Of a stretch of DNA of 27,428 nt, positions 6,545 through 14,666 are shown piece after piece. Under the pieces are notes generated by a model. The model saw only the letters and a list, made by a program, of their open reading frames with translations, was not told the DNA's origin and did no database searches. How positions within the stretch are numbered: position 1 is the stretch's first letter; every line of letters begins with the position of its first letter. Position numbers and translations under genes: made by a program. The stretch lies in assembly GCA_030830595.1 (NCBI GenBank), contig JAURMS010000068.1:1-27428 (forward strand), given 5' to 3'. The DNA is from Gammaproteobacteria bacterium (GTDB taxonomy: Bacteria > Pseudomonadota > Gammaproteobacteria > Steroidobacterales > Steroidobacteraceae).

Positions 6545-7822
6545 TCAAGCCCCGTAGCGCCGTACGCGCAGGTCGGCCTGTTCCTTGTGACCGGCAAAGC
6601 CCTCGATTTCACACAGCCGTGAGCAATAGTCGCCGACCAGCGCAGAGGCGGAGTCCGTCAGGACCCGCTGATAGGTGCAGGTCTTGATGAACTTGCCGAC
6701 CCACAGGCCGCCCGTGTAACGCGCGGCGCGCATGGTCGGCAGCGTGTGATTGGTGCCAATGACCTTGTCACCGAAGGAGACGTTCGTCCGGTGGCCCAGG
6801 AACAGCGCGCCGTAGTTGGTCATCCGTTCGAGGAAATAGTCGGGGTCGCGGGTCAGCACCTGCACGTGCTCGGAGGCAATGCGATCAGCCTCGGCCACCA
6901 TTTCCTCCAGGGTGTCGCAGAGGATGATCTCGCCGCATTCGTTCCAGGCCACGCGCGCGACATCAGCGGTGGGCAGCCACGACAACAGCTTCTCGACGGC
7001 TGCCGGGGTCTCTCGCGCCAATGACTCTGAATTCGTCAGCAGCACGGCCGGGCTGCCGGGCCCGTGTTCGGCCTGCCCGATGAGGTCGACCGCAGCCATC
7101 TCGGGATCGCAGCTGTCATCGGCAATGATCAGGGTCTCTGTAGGGCCTGCCAGCAGGTCGATGCCGACACGGCCGAACAGCTGCCGCTTGGCCTCCGCGA
7201 CATAGGCGTTGCCCGGGCCGACGATCATGTCCACGGGTGCGATCGATTCGGTGCCGAGGGCCATGGCGGCCACCGCCTGCACCCCGCCCAGGGCATAGAT
7301 CTCGTCGGCACCGGCCAGGTGCATGGCCGCGACGATGGCCGGGTGCGGCTTGCCCCCAAAGGGCGGGGCTGCGGCAATGACGCGCTTCACCCCGGCCGCG
7401 CGGGCGGTGACCACGCTCATGTGCGCAGAGGCGACCATCGGGTAGCGCCCACCGGGGACGTAACAGCCCACTGCATTGACCGGGATATTCCGATGGCCGA
7501 GCACCACGCCGGGCAGGGTCTCCACCTCCACGTCTTGCAGGGCCGCGCGCTGCACGAGGGCAAAGTTGCGGATCTGTGCCTGCGCAAAGCGGATATCGTC
7601 GAGCGTCTGGCCGGGAAGCGACTCCACAGCCTGGGCAATGTCGGCCTCGCTCAGGCGAAAGGATTCCGGAGACCACTTGTCGAAGCGGCTCGAGCACTCG
7701 CGAACGGCGGCCTCGCCGCGCGCAGCGATGTCTGCAAGGATCTGTTCCACGGTGGCGCGTACCTGCGCATTGGCTTCTTCCCTGGCGGCCGCCGAGCGGC
7801 CGGTTTTCAGGTGTCTGATCAT
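6545..7822 (-). CDS. HisD-like NAD-dependent dehydrogenase (sulfopropanediol-type?)
   Basis: This 425-residue protein belongs to the histidinol dehydrogenase family, zinc enzymes that oxidise an alcohol to a carboxylate in two NAD-dependent steps. All catalytic and metal positions of HisD are present: Gln250 and His253 (GQAEHG), Glu318-His319 (SEHVQV), Asp352, His359 (GTNHTLPT) and His412 (AGHKEQ). No other histidine gene is nearby and the next gene is an SDR, so histidine biosynthesis is unlikely. Family members outside histidine operons include HpsN, which oxidises dihydroxypropanesulfonate to sulfolactate; the GNAYVAEAKRQLFGRVGIDLLAGPTE block resembles that group. No sulfonate transporter is visible, so the substrate stays open. 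It is last in a four-gene operon, 19 bp after the SDR, with GGAAGG as ribosome site. Confidence 0.88.
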   Translation of the reverse strand: MIRHLKTGRSAAAREEANAQVRATVEQILADIAARGEAAVRECSSRFDKWSPESFRLSEADIAQAVESLPGQTLDDIRFAQAQIRNFALVQRAALQDVEVETLPGVVLGHRNIPVNAVGCYVPGGRYPMVASAHMSVVTARAAGVKRVIAAAPPFGGKPHPAIVAAMHLAGADEIYALGGVQAVAAMALGTESIAPVDMIVGPGNAYVAEAKRQLFGRVGIDLLAGPTETLIIADDSCDPEMAAVDLIGQAEHGPGSPAVLLTNSESLARETPAAVEKLLSWLPTADVARVAWNECGEIILCDTLEEMVAEADRIASEHVQVLTRDPDYFLERMTNYGALFLGHRTNVSFGDKVIGTNHTLPTMRAARYTGGLWVGKFIKTCTYQRVLTDSASALVGDYCSRLCEIEGFAGHKEQADLRVRRYGA

Positions 7823-7841
7823 GTTGGGCCTTCCGGTAGGG

Positions 7842-8564
7842 CTAACGGGCGGTCCAGCCGCCGTCTACGCGGAGGCTGTGGCCGGTGATCATACCGGCCC
7901 CGGGCGAGCAGAGGAAAAGCACCGCGGCGACCACGTCCGAGATTGCGCCCAGCCGACCGAGCGGGATGTTGCCCATGACCCAGTCGCGGAACTCCGGCTG
8001 TTCGAACATCGGACGCGTAAGGTCGGTCTCGATGAAGGTCGGCGCGACCGAATTGACGCGGATGTTGGCCGGGGCCAGCTCGACGGCCATCGCCTTGGTC
8101 AGGCCCTCGATGGCATGCTTGGTCATGCAATAGGCGGTGCGCCTTGGCGCCCCTACGTGACCCATCTGTGACGAGACGTGGACGATGGAGCCTCCGCGTG
8201 CTGCCCGCAGCATGGCCCTGACGCCGGCCTGTGACACCCGATAGGAGGCCCGGACGTTGATGTCGATCATGGCGTTCAAGGTCTCGGCATCGACCTCAGC
8301 GATGGGTAGGGGCTTATTGATGCCGGCGTTGTTGATCAGCACGTCGAGGCGCGGCAGCGCTTCGATGCGGGCATAGAGCGCCTCGTCCCTGACGTCGGCC
8401 ACCCAGGGCTCGACACCCGGGCCCGCCTCTCTCACCAGGGACTCCAGGTCGGCGGCTGTCCGGGCCACGGCGATGACCCGGTAGCCCTCTGTGGCCAAGG
8501 CGGCAGCACACGCTCGACCAAGGCCCCGCCCGGCACCCGTGACCAGTGCTGTCGGGGCCTTCAT
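7842..8564 (-). CDS. short-chain dehydrogenase/reductase (SDR)
   Basis: This is a 240-residue classical SDR: cofactor motif TGAGRGLG at 9-16, NNAG at 78-81, catalytic Ser132 (HVSSQMG), Tyr145 and Lys149 (YCMTK), and the C-terminal SDR ending VDGGWTAR. Arg35 after the second beta strand (AVARTAADL) could favour NADPH, but this is not decisive. Its ATG overlaps the stop of the lipoprotein gene upstream (TGATG), and the HisD-like dehydrogenase follows. Two linked alcohol dehydrogenases suggest consecutive oxidations of a polyol or hydroxy acid; SDR plus HisD-like pairs occur in sulfonate and polyol breakdown. The substrate cannot be read from sequence. Confidence 0.9.
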   Translation of the reverse strand: MKAPTALVTGAGRGLGRACAAALATEGYRVIAVARTAADLESLVREAGPGVEPWVADVRDEALYARIEALPRLDVLINNAGINKPLPIAEVDAETLNAMIDINVRASYRVSQAGVRAMLRAARGGSIVHVSSQMGHVGAPRRTAYCMTKHAIEGLTKAMAVELAPANIRVNSVAPTFIETDLTRPMFEQPEFRDWVMGNIPLGRLGAISDVVAAVLFLCSPGAGMITGHSLRVDGGWTAR

Positions 8565-9292
8565 CAGCCCCGATCTACGGGGGTGAACTCGACCCCGACC
8601 GTGCGCAGGTAAATCTCGCTGAAGGACTCAAAGCCGGAGTCCATTCCAACCAGGATCCACACCTCGCCACGGCTGTCGGCGGTGACCGTGAGGGGAGGCG
8701 GCGCCGCCGAAACCAGGGTCTTGGACTGCCACTCGAAGCCTGCACAGTTGGTGATGGTGGTGGTGATGTCACCCAGCACCTCGCCCGCTTCGCCTCCCGT
8801 GGACTGGTTGCCGCGCGGGATGTTCACGCGGTACTCACCGTTCTCAAGAACCGTCAAAGGCTCGGCTTGGCTGAGCCCCACCGCAATCCACACCGATTCT
8901 CCAGGTGCCCCGCCGACCCCTATGCAGCCTGCCGGTACCTGGGTCAGAACCGTGACGCGAAACGCCGCCCGATAGGTCGCTCCAGATGAGAGACCACTGA
9001 CCTTCGTTTTCCCGTAGATGAACAGGTCGTCACTGCGGTTGGTGCCGGCGAGGTAGAGGCCTAGCCCGGTGAACGGCTCAGGCAGCGGGCGTGATTCCGC
9101 AACCAAACCCTCCGGTGCCGTCTCGGGGGTATAGTCCGCGCTGTCGGTCAGCCAACCGCCGGCTCCCGTGGCAAAGTCGTGGCTATACAGCACGGAAGGC
9201 AGTCGGGGGTCGGGATCGCCGCCGCCCCCACCGCCGCAGCCTGCCACCAGCAGGCCGACCCACAGCCACGATGACCTTGTGGGGCGTCGCAT
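8564..9292 (-). CDS. lipoprotein of unknown function
   Basis: This 242-residue protein has a lipoprotein signal peptide with lipobox LVAGC (lipidated Cys19), followed by a Gly6 linker and DPDP. The mature part is strand-rich, with LYSHDFATGAGGW, LGLYLAGTNRSDDLFIYGKTKVSGL and GATYRAAFRVTVL, which looks like a jelly-roll or carbohydrate-binding-like fold, but I do not recognise the family. Two later cysteines (in AGCIGVGG and NCAGF) could form a disulfide. It is joined by TGATG overlaps to the MAPEG gene before it and the SDR gene after it. That close coupling to cytosolic dehydrogenases is unexpected for a surface lipoprotein. Confidence 0.8.
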   Translation of the reverse strand: MRRPTRSSWLWVGLLVAGCGGGGGGDPDPRLPSVLYSHDFATGAGGWLTDSADYTPETAPEGLVAESRPLPEPFTGLGLYLAGTNRSDDLFIYGKTKVSGLSSGATYRAAFRVTVLTQVPAGCIGVGGAPGESVWIAVGLSQAEPLTVLENGEYRVNIPRGNQSTGGEAGEVLGDITTTITNCAGFEWQSKTLVSAAPPPLTVTADSRGEVWILVGMDSGFESFSEIYLRTVGVEFTPVDRG

Positions 9293-9678
9293 CAGGCCAA
9301 TTGCAGGAGGATCAGCACGATCCCGGCGGTGGCCGCCAGCCAGGCCACGGTCCGGAGCCAGGCAATGCCGGCCACGTAGACGATCGCGTGCGCGGTCCGC
9401 CCATAGATGAACAGCTGTGAGCCCAGCACGGTCATCTCGTTGCTGATGCCTGCCGCATGGGCGACCAGCACGACGATGGCGAACAGCGGCAGGCTCTCCA
9501 GCATGTTGCTGTGCGCACGCCGGGCGCGCCCTGCCCAGCCCTGCAGGTCAAACGGCTTCTCGCGATTGCCTGCCAGTTCATCCATTGGCACCTGCAACGA
9601 GGCGCCGGCGATCGCCAGCAGTAGCTGCAGGATCGTCAGCCCTACCGCGCAGACGAGCATGGTCAGTTCGTAACTCAT
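9292..9678 (-). CDS. MAPEG-family membrane protein
   Basis: This encodes a 128-residue integral membrane protein with about four transmembrane helices and the MAPEG hallmark RARRAHSNMLESLPLFAIVV at about 56-75. The MAPEG family (membrane-associated proteins in eicosanoid and glutathione metabolism) includes glutathione transferases and peroxidases, but most bacterial members are uncharacterised. Two adjacent ATGs (9681 and 9678) are possible; the second is better spaced from AGGGGG. The gene is first in the MAPEG-lipoprotein-SDR-HisD unit, and its stop overlaps the lipoprotein start (TGATG). It is divergent from the XdhC gene. Confidence 0.85.
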   Translation of the reverse strand: MSYELTMLVCAVGLTILQLLLAIAGASLQVPMDELAGNREKPFDLQGWAGRARRAHSNMLESLPLFAIVVLVAHAAGISNEMTVLGSQLFIYGRTAHAIVYVAGIAWLRTVAWLAATAGIVLILLQLA

Positions 9679-9766
9679 CATGAACCCCCTGTAAGTCTTA
9701 TTTCGGTTACCGGCTCTTGATGGCCGGCGACTACACTGTACGACAAAGCCTGCAGCTGGGTGAGTC

Positions 9767-10714
9767 ATGAACAGTATCGACCTGAAAGTCCTGTCAACGG
9801 CCCTGGAGTGGGTTCGCGATGGGCGGCGCGTGACCCTGGGAACGGTCGTGCGAACCTGGGGATCCTCCCCCCGACCCCCAGGCTCGATGATGGCCCTGCG
9901 CGAGGATGGCCAGCTGGTCGGCTCGGTCTCCGGCGGTTGCATCGAGGATGACCTGATCTACCGCCTGAGCCAAACCGATCCGGTCTTCGCGGGACCGGGC
10001 GTGACCACTTACGGCGAACAGGCGGAGGAGGGCAGGCGCTTCGGGCTGCCCTGCGGGGGCACGGTGGAGGTGATCCTGGAGCCCGCCGGAGACGGTACCT
10101 GGCTTGTGCAGCTGCTCGAGGCGATCCGGGCGAGGCGCGGTGTCGAGCGTCGACTGGACTTGCAGACAGGTGAGGTGACCCTCGTCGATTCGGGCGAAGT
10201 CGATCGCGTCGAGTTCGATGGCCGCTGCCTCAGGGCGGTCTACGCCCCTCGCGAGCGCCTGCTCATCGTCGGCGCCGGTCAGCTATCGCGCTATGTGGCG
10301 GGCATGGCGGTCATGCTGGACATGGACGTGACGGTCTGTGATCCCCGGCCTGAGTATCACGAGGGATGGGAAGCGCTGGAAGGGGTGGTGCTGGCGACCC
10401 GATTGCCCGACGAGGTAGTCAGCGTCATGCAGCCAGGCCCCCGTGATGCCGTGCTGGCGCTCACCCACGACCCCAAGCTCGATGATCTGGCCCTGATGGA
10501 GGCCCTGCGCTCGCCCGCCTTCTTCGTCGGGGCGCTGGGCTCGCGGCGCACCAACGCCGCGCGTCGGGAGCGGCTGCTGGAGTTTGACGTTACGCCTGAG
10601 CAACTCGAGCACCTGCAGGGGCCGGTGGGGCTGCCGATTGGCGCCAAGACGCCGGCCGAGATTGCCGTATCCATCCTTGCCCAGCTGGTGGAGTTCCGGC
10701 GTCGGCCGGGCTGA
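9767..10714 (+). CDS. XdhC/CoxI-family molybdoenzyme maturation protein
   Basis: This is a 315-residue two-domain protein. The N-terminal XdhC_CoxI domain (about 10-105) contains VSGGCIEDDL with Cys58 and GLPCGGTVEV with Cys96, the two conserved cysteines of the family. The C-terminal Rossmann domain (about 163-310) begins LLIVGAGQLSRYVAG and includes ALTHDPKLDD and FVGALGSRRTNAARRERL. XdhC-type proteins bind molybdenum cofactor and help insert the sulfurated form into xanthine dehydrogenase-type enzymes. No such enzyme or cofactor gene is in the window, so its client is elsewhere. TACACT at 9732-9737 is a possible -10, and GGTGAG precedes the ATG. Confidence 0.9.
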   Translation: MNSIDLKVLSTALEWVRDGRRVTLGTVVRTWGSSPRPPGSMMALREDGQLVGSVSGGCIEDDLIYRLSQTDPVFAGPGVTTYGEQAEEGRRFGLPCGGTVEVILEPAGDGTWLVQLLEAIRARRGVERRLDLQTGEVTLVDSGEVDRVEFDGRCLRAVYAPRERLLIVGAGQLSRYVAGMAVMLDMDVTVCDPRPEYHEGWEALEGVVLATRLPDEVVSVMQPGPRDAVLALTHDPKLDDLALMEALRSPAFFVGALGSRRTNAARRERLLEFDVTPEQLEHLQGPVGLPIGAKTPAEIAVSILAQLVEFRRRPG

Positions 10715-10715
10715 C

Positions 10716-12308
10716 TCAGTTCGTTCCGATCGAGGTCCGGAAGCGGGGCGGCTGGCGGTGGCGGGTGGCCTGTTCGTAGGCGTAGGCCAAGCCAAGCAGT
10801 TTCGCTTCGCTCCAGGCGCCGGCGAAGAGGGAGAGTCCGACCGGCAGGCCGCTGACCTGCCCCATGGGAACCGTGATGTGGGGATATCCCGCGACCGCCG
10901 CCAGGGTTGAGGTCCCGCCGCCGGTGTAGTGGTCGCCGTTGACGAGGTCGATGGTAAAAGCCGGATCGCCAGTCGGGGCGATCAGCGCGTCGAGGCGGTG
11001 CCTGCCCAACAGCAGGTCGATGCCCTCTTCCCCGGCCAGGCGGCGGCAGGTGGCCAGGGCCTCGAGGTATTCGGTCGAGTCCAGCCCACCCCGCTGCTCG
11101 CACAGCTCGAAGATCTCCTGGCCGAACCAGGGCATTTCCCGGGCGGCCTCGCGCTGGTTGAAATCGATGATCTCCGCGAGGCTTCGAATCGGCGCGATGG
11201 GGCCCAGGCTGGCCAGGTAGTCATTGAGTCCGGCCTTGAATTCATATTGCAGCACCAGCCATTCGGCCTCACCGACTTCGCGATGGGCACGGGTCTCCAC
11301 GTCCACGAGCTCTGCCCCAAGACGCGAGAGGTCGGCCAGGGCGATCTCCATGACCTTCGCCACCATGGGGTTGTCGCCGAACATGCTGCGCACGACCCCC
11401 AGGCGCGCACCGCGCAGGGCGTCTGGCCTGAGGGCGCGCCGGAAATTCAGGGCGTAGTCGCCGGGAATCCTCGACGTGGCGCCATCCCTGGGGTCCCGGC
11501 CGGCCAGCGCGGCCAGCATCAGGGCGGCATCCTCGACCGTTCGTGTCATGGGCCCAGCCGTATCCTGGGTGGCCGAGATGGGGATGATGCCCGAGCGACT
11601 GATCAGCCCGACCGTGGGCTTCAGGCCCACCAGCCCGCAGGCCTTGGCCGGGCAGACGATGGAGCCGTCGGTCTCGGTCCCGACTGAGGCGGCGCACAGG
11701 TTGGCTGCCGTGGCGGCGCCCGAGCCCGAGCTCGATCCGCAGGGGCTGCGATCGAGTGCATAGGGGTTCAGGGTCTGGCCGCCCCTGCCACTCCAGCCGC
11801 TGCTGGAGCGGGTGGAGCGGAAGTTGGCCCACTCCGACAGGTTGGTCTTGCCCAGCAGCACGGCGCCGGCAGCGCGCAGTCGCTCAATGAGCCCTGCATC
11901 ACGACGGGGCCGCGAATCGGCGAGGGCCAGCGACCCCGCCGAATTGGACATGCCGTCGGCGGTGTCGATGTTGTCCTTCACCAGGATGGGAATGCCGTGG
12001 AGGGGGCCGCGCGGGCCGCGAGTGGCGCGCTCTGCATCGAGGCGACCCGCCACCGCCAAGGCCTCCGGGTTGCGCTCGATCACCGAGCGCAGCGACGGGC
12101 CGCTGCCGTCGAGGGCCTCCATCCGTGCCAGGTAGGTACCCACCAGTTCCCGGGAGGTCAGGCTGCCTGCCTCCATCCGACCCTGCAACGCCAGGATCCC
12201 TGCCTCCTCGACTCCAGCGTCATGGACGGCCGCCTGGCTGCCGCGCGCGCCGTCTGTCGCAACCGCTCCCACTGCGAGTCCAGCTGCAAGGAATTGGCGC
12301 CTGTCCAT
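10716..12308 (-). CDS. Tat-exported amidase of the amidase-signature family
   Basis: This 530-residue enzyme starts MDRRQFLAAGLAVGAVA, a twin-arginine signal, so it is probably exported folded. The amidase-signature Ser-cisSer-Lys triad is present: Lys111 (ILVKDNID), the cis-serine within GSSSGSG at 191-197, and nucleophile Ser216 in TETDGSI. The region around SPCGSSSGSG and GLKPTVGLISRSG resembles peptide amidases and aryl-acylamidases more than GatA, and no gat genes are nearby. It would hydrolyse amides or C-terminal peptide amides in the periplasm. The ATG at 12308 is chosen for the signal and an upstream GGGGGT; the longer reading adds 26 residues before the Tat motif. It converges on the XdhC gene with one base between the stops. 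Confidence 0.92.
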   Translation of the reverse strand: MDRRQFLAAGLAVGAVATDGARGSQAAVHDAGVEEAGILALQGRMEAGSLTSRELVGTYLARMEALDGSGPSLRSVIERNPEALAVAGRLDAERATRGPRGPLHGIPILVKDNIDTADGMSNSAGSLALADSRPRRDAGLIERLRAAGAVLLGKTNLSEWANFRSTRSSSGWSGRGGQTLNPYALDRSPCGSSSGSGAATAANLCAASVGTETDGSIVCPAKACGLVGLKPTVGLISRSGIIPISATQDTAGPMTRTVEDAALMLAALAGRDPRDGATSRIPGDYALNFRRALRPDALRGARLGVVRSMFGDNPMVAKVMEIALADLSRLGAELVDVETRAHREVGEAEWLVLQYEFKAGLNDYLASLGPIAPIRSLAEIIDFNQREAAREMPWFGQEIFELCEQRGGLDSTEYLEALATCRRLAGEEGIDLLLGRHRLDALIAPTGDPAFTIDLVNGDHYTGGGTSTLAAVAGYPHITVPMGQVSGLPVGLSLFAGAWSEAKLLGLAYAYEQATRHRQPPRFRTSIGTN

Positions 12309-12456
12309 CTCTACCCCCGAGGATGATTCCGGGCCGCCACTTTGGCTGCCATGACAGGAAAAGGTCAAATTCGTGACCGGGATCATCGTCCCGGGTCAGG
12401 GCCGCCTGTAGCCTGCTTACCATATTTTGTAGAACTCCTGGTTTGTGGGTGATTCG

Positions 12457-12768
12457 ATGAGCGATGATCCAAACGATCGGACCAACCGTATGCCAAAGGG
12501 ACGTGTGGTCTTCGACGAGCGCGGTAATGCCGTCTGGCAGGCAGCGGTGCCTGTCAGTACGGATGAGACGCTGAATCGCATCCTCGATGTCGACGCGCTG
12601 TCGATCATGGAGGGTGAAATGACCCGGAAGATGAAGGCGCTCAAGGTGGAAGATGGGTACGACCCCTACAGCAGCGGCGTCATGAGCCGGGACACCTCCA
12701 ACAGCACCCGCAACCTCAAGGCCTTGGGCGACTGGATCCACGACAAAAAGACCGACGGCAAGCGTTGA
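12457..12768 (+). CDS. small conserved hypothetical protein
   Basis: This encodes a 103-residue acidic and basic, soluble protein without signal peptide or membrane segment. It contains GRVVFDERGNAVWQAAVP near the N-terminus, then TLNRILDVDALSIMEGE and DGYDPYSSGVMSRD. I have seen this arrangement in unnamed gammaproteobacterial proteins but cannot assign a function. The ATG at 12457 is preferred, with GGGTGA just upstream; a GTG at 12445 would add four residues. Coding is supported by a long frame in GC-rich DNA with normal codon bias. It is a single gene, divergent from the amidase, with 88 bp to the next gene. Confidence 0.7.
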   Translation: MSDDPNDRTNRMPKGRVVFDERGNAVWQAAVPVSTDETLNRILDVDALSIMEGEMTRKMKALKVEDGYDPYSSGVMSRDTSNSTRNLKALGDWIHDKKTDGKR

Positions 12769-12855
12769 GGTCGCGAGCCCCCGGAAAACCCTGATCTCCT
12801 GCGGTGCGGCTCGCCCTATCCTTGGACTATGTCAAGGACAGGGAAGGAGTGCGCC

Positions 12856-13290
12856 ATGCGTGAGACATGGGTGGTGGTCGCCGATGCAGGGCGGGCCAGG
12901 ATTTTCGGATTGGACCGGGACACCGGCACGCTCGCCGAGCGGGAAGATTTTGCGCATCATGAGGCGCGTCTGAGTGAGCGCCGGCTGGTGAGCGATCGCC
13001 AGGGACAACTCACCAACAGTACCGGGCGTCATCATGCCGTGGGCGGCGAGGTCTCTCCCCGAGACGAAGAGGACCGGCACTTTGCTGCGGACATCGCCGG
13101 CCGGCTCAACCACGCGCGGGCCGCGGGCTCGCTCGAGCGGATCATGCTGGTGGCGCCACCCAGGTTCCTGGGTTTGTTACGCGAGAAACTTGACGATGGC
13201 ACCCGCAAGCGTGTGGACGTCGAGTTGGCGCTCGACCTGACCGCCCTGCCTGCCGAGGAGATTCGCGAGCGCATCACTGGCCGGGCCTGA
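12856..13290 (+). CDS. Host_attach / baeRF-like protein
   Basis: This is a 144-residue protein of the family annotated as required for attachment to host cells, now grouped with bacterial relatives of the eRF1 release-factor domain (baeRF). Recognisable parts are WVVVADAGRARIFGLD at the N-terminus, the REDFAHHEARLSERRLVSDRQGQ segment, HFAADIAGRLNHAR, and the closing MLVAPPRFLGLLREKL and DLTALPAEEIRERI. It is cytosolic (no signal), so the attachment name is probably misleading; a ribosome- or RNA-related role is inferred from the baeRF fold. The ATG follows AAGGAG at a good distance; the upstream in-frame ATG at 12829 lacks a ribosome site. Confidence 0.82.
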   Translation: MRETWVVVADAGRARIFGLDRDTGTLAEREDFAHHEARLSERRLVSDRQGQLTNSTGRHHAVGGEVSPRDEEDRHFAADIAGRLNHARAAGSLERIMLVAPPRFLGLLREKLDDGTRKRVDVELALDLTALPAEEIRERITGRA

Positions 13291-13311
13291 AGCCTTCGCT
13301 GCCGACTGGGG

Positions 13312-13342
13312 TATAGTGAGACCTTGCCCGGTAAGGGAGGGG
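13312..13342 (+). promoter_or_regulatory. putative -10 and ribosome site of the folE operon
   Basis: TATAGT at 13312-13317 matches the -10 consensus at five of six positions and would start transcription near 13324. The transcript then has a roughly 23-base leader carrying GGGAGGGG before the ATG at 13347. No good -35 is visible. This unit is therefore led by a conventional short leader, unlike the leaderless promoters elsewhere in the window. Confidence 0.5.
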
Positions 13343-13346
13343 TGGA

Positions 13347-13946
13347 ATGGCCAGTAGCAAGCGCAAGGCGCCCGTGACACAGGCGCAGGCAGAGGACGCA
13401 GTCCGGATCCTGCTCCGATGGGCGGGTGACGATCCGCAGCGGGAAGGGCTTGAGGACACGCCACGTCGGGTGGTGGAGGCCTACCGTGACTGGTTCTCCG
13501 GCTACCAGATTGACCCTGCCGACTACCTCGCGCGCACCTTCGAAGAGGTGGCGGGCTACGACGAGATGGTAGTGCTGCGGGATATCGAATTTGAATCCCA
13601 CTGCGAGCATCACATGGCACCCATCATCGGACGTGCCCACGTGGGTTACCTGCCCACCAACAAGGTGGTCGGCATCAGCAAGCTTGCCCGCGTGGTCGAG
13701 GGCTATGCCAGGCGCTTCCAGGTACAGGAAAAGCTCACCGCGCAGATTGCCCAGTGCATCCACAAGGTACTGAAGCCGCGCGGCGTGGCGGTGGTGATCG
13801 ACGCCAAGCACGAGTGCATGACCACTCGCGGGGTCCATAAGCGTGGCGTGTCGATGGTAACCAGCCAGATGGTCGGGCAGTTCCGTCGCGATCCGCGTAC
13901 GCGCACCGAGTTCCTGCGCTACATCAACATCACGGGCGTCCACTGA
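13347..13946 (+). CDS. folE: GTP cyclohydrolase I
   Basis: This is a 199-residue FolE that converts GTP to dihydroneopterin triphosphate, the first step of folate and tetrahydrobiopterin synthesis. The zinc ligands are Cys86 and His89 in SHCEHHM and Cys157 in HECMTTRGV. The family core YLPTNKVVGISKLARVVEGYARRFQVQEKLT is intact. It heads a compact operon: LOG-family gene 7 bases on, then OLD-type and beta-CASP genes. It is the only pterin gene here, so the neighbours are not a folate pathway. The length is normal, and no upstream zinc-responsive site is obvious. Confidence 0.98.
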   Translation: MASSKRKAPVTQAQAEDAVRILLRWAGDDPQREGLEDTPRRVVEAYRDWFSGYQIDPADYLARTFEEVAGYDEMVVLRDIEFESHCEHHMAPIIGRAHVGYLPTNKVVGISKLARVVEGYARRFQVQEKLTAQIAQCIHKVLKPRGVAVVIDAKHECMTTRGVHKRGVSMVTSQMVGQFRRDPRTRTEFLRYINITGVH

Positions 13947-13953
13947 CCGGCAC

Positions 13954-14661
13954 GTGACCCCGGACGACCCTCAGCAAGGCGAGCGCGGGCTCCTGCCCGA
14001 TGTCGAAGGGGCCGAGAAGGCCTTCCTTTCCGGCCGGCGCAACCGCGAGGCCGACCTCGAAAGCGCAGTGCGTTTCTTCCTGGAGTTCCTGCGGGGCTTC
14101 GAGAGTTTCGATTTCGAGGCGCCCTGCGTGACGGTTTTCGGCTCGGCACGCTTTGGCGAGGACCATCCGCATTACCAGCTGGCCCGCGAGCTGGGCGGTG
14201 CCCTGGCGCGCGCTGGTTATGTGGTCATGACCGGTGGCGGACCGGGCATCATGGAGGCGGCCAACCGTGGCGCCCGAGAAGCCGGTGGGCTCAGCGTGGG
14301 CTGCAACATCCGCCTGCCACGCGAGCAGAAGCCCAACCCCTATCTCGACCGTTACATCAACTTCGAGCACTTCTTCGTGCGCAAGGTGATGCTGGTGAAA
14401 TATTCCTGCGCCTTTGTCGTGATGCCGGGCGGGTTCGGTACCCTCGACGAAGCCTTCGAGGTGATCACCCTCATCCAGACCGGCAAGCTGGAACGGTTCC
14501 CGATCATTTCCATGGGCGGGGATTTCTGGAACCAGATGTATGGCTTCGCCCGCGACACCATGGCGCGCGAGGGCGTGATCAACGGTGACGAGGTGCAGTT
14601 CATCCACGATGCACGCAGTGTCCAGGCGGCACTGGACATCATCGCCGGTCACTGCGGCTGA
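13954..14661 (+). CDS. LOG-family (TIGR00730) Rossmann protein
   Basis: This 235-residue protein belongs to the Lonely-Guy/lysine-decarboxylase-like family. It has MTGGGPGIMEAANRGA at 92-107 and the signature PGGFGTLDE at 158-166, with Arg143 in FVRKVMLV before it. Characterised LOG enzymes remove ribose 5-phosphate from cytokinin or purine nucleoside monophosphates; many bacterial members act as nucleotide 5'-phosphoribohydrolases. The protein has a polar N-terminal extension of about 55 residues before the Rossmann core, as in the longer subgroup. The only sensible start is GTG at 13954, seven bases after the folE stop, with no strong ribosome site, so coupling with folE is likely. Confidence 0.9.
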   Translation: MTPDDPQQGERGLLPDVEGAEKAFLSGRRNREADLESAVRFFLEFLRGFESFDFEAPCVTVFGSARFGEDHPHYQLARELGGALARAGYVVMTGGGPGIMEAANRGAREAGGLSVGCNIRLPREQKPNPYLDRYINFEHFFVRKVMLVKYSCAFVVMPGGFGTLDEAFEVITLIQTGKLERFPIISMGGDFWNQMYGFARDTMAREGVINGDEVQFIHDARSVQAALDIIAGHCG

Positions 14662-14666
14662 CCCCG

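Noticed and set aside
6545..7822. Histidine-biosynthetic hisD
   Set aside because: No other his gene is near, and the gene is last in an operon with an SDR, a lipoprotein and a MAPEG protein. The HisD family has many paralogues with other substrates.
12773..12814. Inverted repeat GCGAGCC / GGCTCGC after the 103-residue protein gene
   Set aside because: The 28-base loop is long and no T tract follows. Seven-base arms occur by chance in GC-rich DNA.
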